The notes beneath the pieces were generated by a model that saw only the letters and a list, made by a program, of their open reading frames with translations, did no database searches and was not told where the DNA came from. Shown here piece after piece: positions 25,558 to 28,497 of a stretch of 28,497 nt of DNA. Both the position numbers and the translations under genes were made by a program. The stretch's first letter is position 1. Every line of letters begins with the position of its first letter. Origin of the DNA: Candidatus Latescibacterota bacterium (lineage in GTDB: Bacteria; Latescibacterota; UBA2968; UBA8231); NCBI GenBank assembly GCA_022825185.1, contig JAJDYK010000049.1, positions 1-28,497 of the forward strand, in the 5' to 3' direction.

Positions 25558-27117
25558 ATGACTCGTTTACAAGACGTCAATACCACGGATGTGCGCAGCG
25601 CTATCGAATTGGGTTGCCGCACCATGTCGAGCGTTTTTAATGCCGACGACAACGATATACCCTTTTTCGGCTCGCACGTGCGTCCCCAAGCCGAATTGCG
25701 CTTCAGTGCCGCGCATTCGGAGGCGCATGTGCCCGGCCGGCATCTCAATGCCTTGCTCAACGCTGAAGACGCCGCGGGCGTCGAAGTGGATGAAGCGGCG
25801 ATTGAAAAACACGCGGCCGCGGCGTTCTATTCGTATAGCGGACCCATCGCCATGCCGCTCAATCGGGCCGAGTTGGGCGGTCCGCTGGTCAACTTCATCC
25901 CGCACAATATCCGCGAGGGCTTCCACGCGCTCTATCCGCTGGTGCAGTACCGCGACTCGGACCGGGCGCGGCAGCTAGCTGAGGCCAGTATCGAGGCATT
26001 TCGCCGCTATTGGAGTGTGGACGAGGGTTGGGACCGACCGGCGCTGCAGGGGTTGGGGCTGGAGGCGTGGGAGAGTCTGTTTATACCGGGGGAAGCTCGG
26101 GCGTTGGGGCCTTTGGTCAAGTACTATCGGGCTACGGGCTATGGGCCGGCGTTGGAGTTGGCTTTGGAATTGGCTGCGAAGATTACGGGTGAGTTTTTTA
26201 CGGCGGACGGCGGGCACGATCGGGAGCTGCTGGGCGATCACACGCACTCGGTCACTTGCGTCATGTCGTCCTTGGCGCAGTTGGCCGACTTGACGGGAGA
26301 CGCGGCGCTGCTGCTGCGCGTCAAGGCTTTTTACGATAATGGCCTGTGGGCCATGCGCGACCCATTGGGTTGGGTCGTCGAAAGCACCAACCCTGATGCT
26401 CCGCCCGACCGCGGCGAAGTCAACAATACCGGCGACATCGTCGAAACCGCCCTGATCTTGGGGCGCTGGGGCTGGAGCGAGTACTTCCAAGACGCCGAGC
26501 GCATTGTGCGCGGCCATATGCTGCCGTCGCAACTGCGCGATATTTCCTTTATTGATGAGCCGGCTAACCCCGAGGGCGTGGACGGCTTGCGCGACGTGGC
26601 CCAGCGGCACCAGGGAGCCTTTGGCTTTCCAGCGCCGTACGGCCACGAGCCGGTGGAAGCCGAGACCGTTGGCTTCAACATGGATATTGTCGGCGGAGTT
26701 GTGGCGTCTTTGTGCGAGGTGTACCGGGAGACGGTGCGCAGCGGCCCGGCGGGGCACCGGGTCAATTTGCTCTTTGACCACGAGACCGAGGCCGTGCGCG
26801 TCGAATCCCCTTATACCCACGACGTCCTGCGCGTCAAGGTTAAGCAGCCGGGGCCTTTGTGGGTGCGCCTGCCCGGCTGGGTCGCGCCGTCTGGCTTAGA
26901 GGTAACAGGGGCTGTGTCGTCGCGTATAGACAGCGGGTTCCTGTTCTTTGCCCAACCGCCTTTGAACACGCCCATCGAGATCCGCTTTGCTTTGGCCGAA
27001 GAAGAGTTGGTCCTGCAGCACCGAACTCGTTCCATCCGCGCCCGGCTGCGCGGCGACGAGGTGGTGGCGATGGATAACTTCGGCGCTGATCTGACCTTTT
27101 TTCCGCCGTTTGACTGA
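25558..27117 (+). CDS. Alpha/alpha-toroid glycosidase-like protein
   Basis: A 519-residue protein without signal peptide. It reads as a helical six-hairpin toroid: repeated helix pairs such as RARQLAEASIEAFRRYW, LGPLVKYYRATGYGPALEL and SSLAQLADLTGDAALLLRV, with conserved-looking loops DHTHSVTCVMSS and GEVNNTGDIVETALILGRWG. A C-terminal beta-sandwich (about 410-519) follows, containing VNLLFDHETEAVRVESPY and LWVRLPGW. This organisation resembles GH127/DUF1680 beta-L-arabinofuranosidases and related families, in which LWVRLPGW-type motifs are common. The Cys/Glu catalytic set of GH127 is not evident, so the activity is unassigned. It probably acts with the isomerase-like gene downstream in breakdown of a sugar polymer or glycoside. 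Confidence 0.75.
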   Translation: MTRLQDVNTTDVRSAIELGCRTMSSVFNADDNDIPFFGSHVRPQAELRFSAAHSEAHVPGRHLNALLNAEDAAGVEVDEAAIEKHAAAAFYSYSGPIAMPLNRAELGGPLVNFIPHNIREGFHALYPLVQYRDSDRARQLAEASIEAFRRYWSVDEGWDRPALQGLGLEAWESLFIPGEARALGPLVKYYRATGYGPALELALELAAKITGEFFTADGGHDRELLGDHTHSVTCVMSSLAQLADLTGDAALLLRVKAFYDNGLWAMRDPLGWVVESTNPDAPPDRGEVNNTGDIVETALILGRWGWSEYFQDAERIVRGHMLPSQLRDISFIDEPANPEGVDGLRDVAQRHQGAFGFPAPYGHEPVEAETVGFNMDIVGGVVASLCEVYRETVRSGPAGHRVNLLFDHETEAVRVESPYTHDVLRVKVKQPGPLWVRLPGWVAPSGLEVTGAVSSRIDSGFLFFAQPPLNTPIEIRFALAEEELVLQHRTRSIRARLRGDEVVAMDNFGADLTFFPPFD

Positions 27118-27151
27118 GAGTCTTCGCAAAGCGGACAAGCCCCTACGCGGT

Positions 27152-27180
27152 TTGGTTTCCGTAGCTATGGGCGATATATT
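27152..27180 (+). promoter_or_regulatory. Sigma-70-type promoter before the TIM-barrel gene
   Basis: TTGGTT (27152-27157) and TATATT (27175-27180) are spaced by 17 bases, about 45 bases upstream of the ATG at 27226. Confidence 0.5.
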
Positions 27181-27225
27181 AGCGGCCCCTATCGCAGCAG
27201 TACAATCACTTCAAGGAGGGTGAAT

Positions 27226-28080
27226 ATGGCGAAAATCAAGCGGCCTAGAATCTATCATATGTGCTCCCTCGGTTCCCTGATGGGATACGGTGGCAAGAAG
27301 GGCGAGTGGAGCGCAGCCAAAAAGCTCAAAAAAATAAAAAAGGCTGGCTTCGACGGCTTCGTGGGGCGCGTCTTCATGGTGACCCCGGACGAGGTCGCGG
27401 CCTCGGGTTTGGTCTTTGCCTGTACCACTGACTTGGGCGGCATCCGCGAGATCAGGCCCAAGTTGCGCGAGATTAAGGCGGCGGGAGCGCGCTGCGTCAA
27501 CGTGCAAATGCTCGACCACGACACGCTCACCAAGCGAGCCGTGGAGGTGGCGCGGCGCTTGATGGACGCGGCCGACGACTTAGAGATGGACGTGGCCGTG
27601 GAGGTACACCGCGATACGTGTACGGAGACGCCAGAAAAAACCTATGCCTTGGCTGCTGGTTACGAGAAGGCGGAGAAGAAGCCGCTGAAAATGACTTGGG
27701 ATTTTTCTCATCCGGCGGTGATCAAGCATTTGTCGCCGCCCTACTGGGAGCGCTTGGCTGAGCGCGTCGATCTGATCCAGTTGGCGCAGCAGTTTCACTT
27801 TAGGCCCTTCAACGGGCACCACGCCATGATTCCGGCGATTGACCACAAGGGCAAGATCATTCCCGAATTTGTCGATTGGCTGGAATTTGCCGAGCAGGTT
27901 ATGGCCTGCTGGCTGGAAGCGGCCGAGCCGGGCCGAGAAATGTTCGCCTGTCCCGAGCAGATTGCCGGCGGCTACCATCTGTCGGTTTTTCCCGACCGCT
28001 GGAAGGACGTGCAGGTGGTGCGCCGCGAGTTGGACAGGGTGTGGAAGAGGCAATTGAAGAAGTGGAAGGCTCCGGCTTAA
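27226..28080 (+). CDS. Sugar phosphate isomerase/epimerase-like TIM barrel
   Basis: A 284-residue protein of the xylose-isomerase-like (AP endonuclease 2) TIM-barrel superfamily. Putative metal ligands are Glu126 in VEVHRD, Asp159 in TWDFSH and His191 in FHFRPFNGHH. The AAGGAGG at 27213-27219 is 6 bases before this ATG; a GTG at 27220 is in frame but overlaps the region just after the ribosome-binding site. A Lys-rich N-terminal stretch (residues 24-40) follows GSLMGYGG. Enzymes of this fold isomerise or epimerise sugars or act on inositol-type compounds with a divalent metal. It has its own promoter and lies 108 bases after the toroid gene. Exact substrate unknown. Confidence 0.82.
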   Translation: MAKIKRPRIYHMCSLGSLMGYGGKKGEWSAAKKLKKIKKAGFDGFVGRVFMVTPDEVAASGLVFACTTDLGGIREIRPKLREIKAAGARCVNVQMLDHDTLTKRAVEVARRLMDAADDLEMDVAVEVHRDTCTETPEKTYALAAGYEKAEKKPLKMTWDFSHPAVIKHLSPPYWERLAERVDLIQLAQQFHFRPFNGHHAMIPAIDHKGKIIPEFVDWLEFAEQVMACWLEAAEPGREMFACPEQIAGGYHLSVFPDRWKDVQVVRRELDRVWKRQLKKWKAPA

Positions 28081-28084
28081 CCCC

Positions 28085-28497
28085 GTGGAGATAAGCGTCG
28101 AGACGCCTCCTTTGGACGCCGGCCTGACCGAGGAGTTGATCGCTTTTTGGGATGGGATTTTCGGGGATGGTTACCAAGCCGAGCGCCCTGAGTACGCCGG
28201 TGACGAACGCGACTTTAACCGCGATACGTTCTATCTCCTGGATCAGGGGGGACGCACAGTCGGCAGCAGCCATTTAACCACGGCGATGGGCAACCCGGAA
28301 CTGAGTGGTTTGGGCGAGGTGGCGACCGCGCCGCAATGTCGCGGCCAGGGTATTGCCAGCCGCTTGTGCCGGGCGGCGCGCGACGATTTTTTGGCCGCGG
28401 GGGGACAGGCTCTGTTCTTGGGTACGATCAACCCGGTCGCGGCCCGCATTTACCACCGCTTGGGTTGGCGCAAGATGCCCGGTTCTACTATCTGGGC
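28085..28497 (+). CDS. GNAT acetyltransferase (3' partial)
   Basis: A frame opens at a GTG 4 bases after the isomerase-like stop and runs past the window end. It reads VEISVETPPLDAGLTEEL at the start, then FYLLDQGGRTVGSSHL, and the GNAT acetyl-CoA-binding motif A as GEVATAPQCRGQGIASRL, followed by INPVAARIYHRLGW (motif B). At least 137 residues are visible. The GTG start lacks a close ribosome-binding site; GGAAGG lies about 17 bases upstream, so coupling to the preceding gene is likely. GNAT enzymes transfer acetyl groups from acetyl-CoA to amines; the substrate cannot be inferred. Confidence 0.78.
   Translation, partial: MEISVETPPLDAGLTEELIAFWDGIFGDGYQAERPEYAGDERDFNRDTFYLLDQGGRTVGSSHLTTAMGNPELSGLGEVATAPQCRGQGIASRLCRAARDDFLAAGGQALFLGTINPVAARIYHRLGWRKMPGSTIW

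Overview
The window is bacterial and densely coded, with strong AAGGAGG-type ribosome-binding sites and mostly G+C-rich DNA. The gene families are a mannonate-dehydratase-like enolase-superfamily enzyme, a five-heme cytochrome with TPRs, an FG-GAP/ASPIC-UnbV (CRTAC1-like) lipoprotein, a GH43/32-like beta-propeller, an alpha/alpha-toroid glycosidase and a xylose-isomerase-like TIM barrel. This mix is typical of carbohydrate-degrading environmental lineages such as Planctomycetota, Latescibacterota or Poribacteria. The assignment is inferred from gene content only and is not certain.

Layout. (1) 2-2291: a 5'-cut sugar-acid dehydratase coupled to a divergent acetate-kinase-family gene. (2) 2325-16159: a defence island of about 14 kb on the + strand. 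It starts with a Septu-like ATPase/HNH pair (ptuA-ptuB). A second set follows: a DUF499 ATPase, a small DUF7680-like protein, an A+T-rich three-gene cassette (GHKL ATPase, STAS-like DUF4325 protein, PIN nuclease), a DUF1156 adenine methylase, and a PLD-SNF2 helicase. (3) 16262-22411: an alpha/beta hydrolase, a membrane-anchored pentaheme cytochrome/TPR protein, an antisense DUF4926-DUF6883 pair, and the CRTAC1-like lipoprotein. (4) 22418-25397, minus strand: a nitrilase-family hydrolase and beta-propeller operon with a good sigma-70-type promoter, then an exported rhodanese. (5) 25558-28497, plus strand: a toroid glycosidase-like protein, a sugar isomerase/epimerase-like TIM barrel, and a GNAT acetyltransferase cut by the window end.

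Within the island, the methylase could mark self DNA, while DUF499, the PLD-SNF2 helicase and the HNH/ATPase pair act on foreign DNA. The GHKL/STAS/PIN cassette looks like a partner-switch circuit controlling an RNase. This division of labour is inference.

The island carries scars of its assembly. A diverged copy of the 3' end of the acetate-kinase-like gene lies directly before DUF499 (4500-4578). A decayed copy of the ptuA start lies after the DUF7680-like gene (8031-8205) and supplies that gene's last codons. A much weaker third trace follows the SNF2 gene (16157-16227). No transposase, integrase, tRNA, rRNA or CRISPR array was seen. No gene-free stretch exceeds 300 bases.
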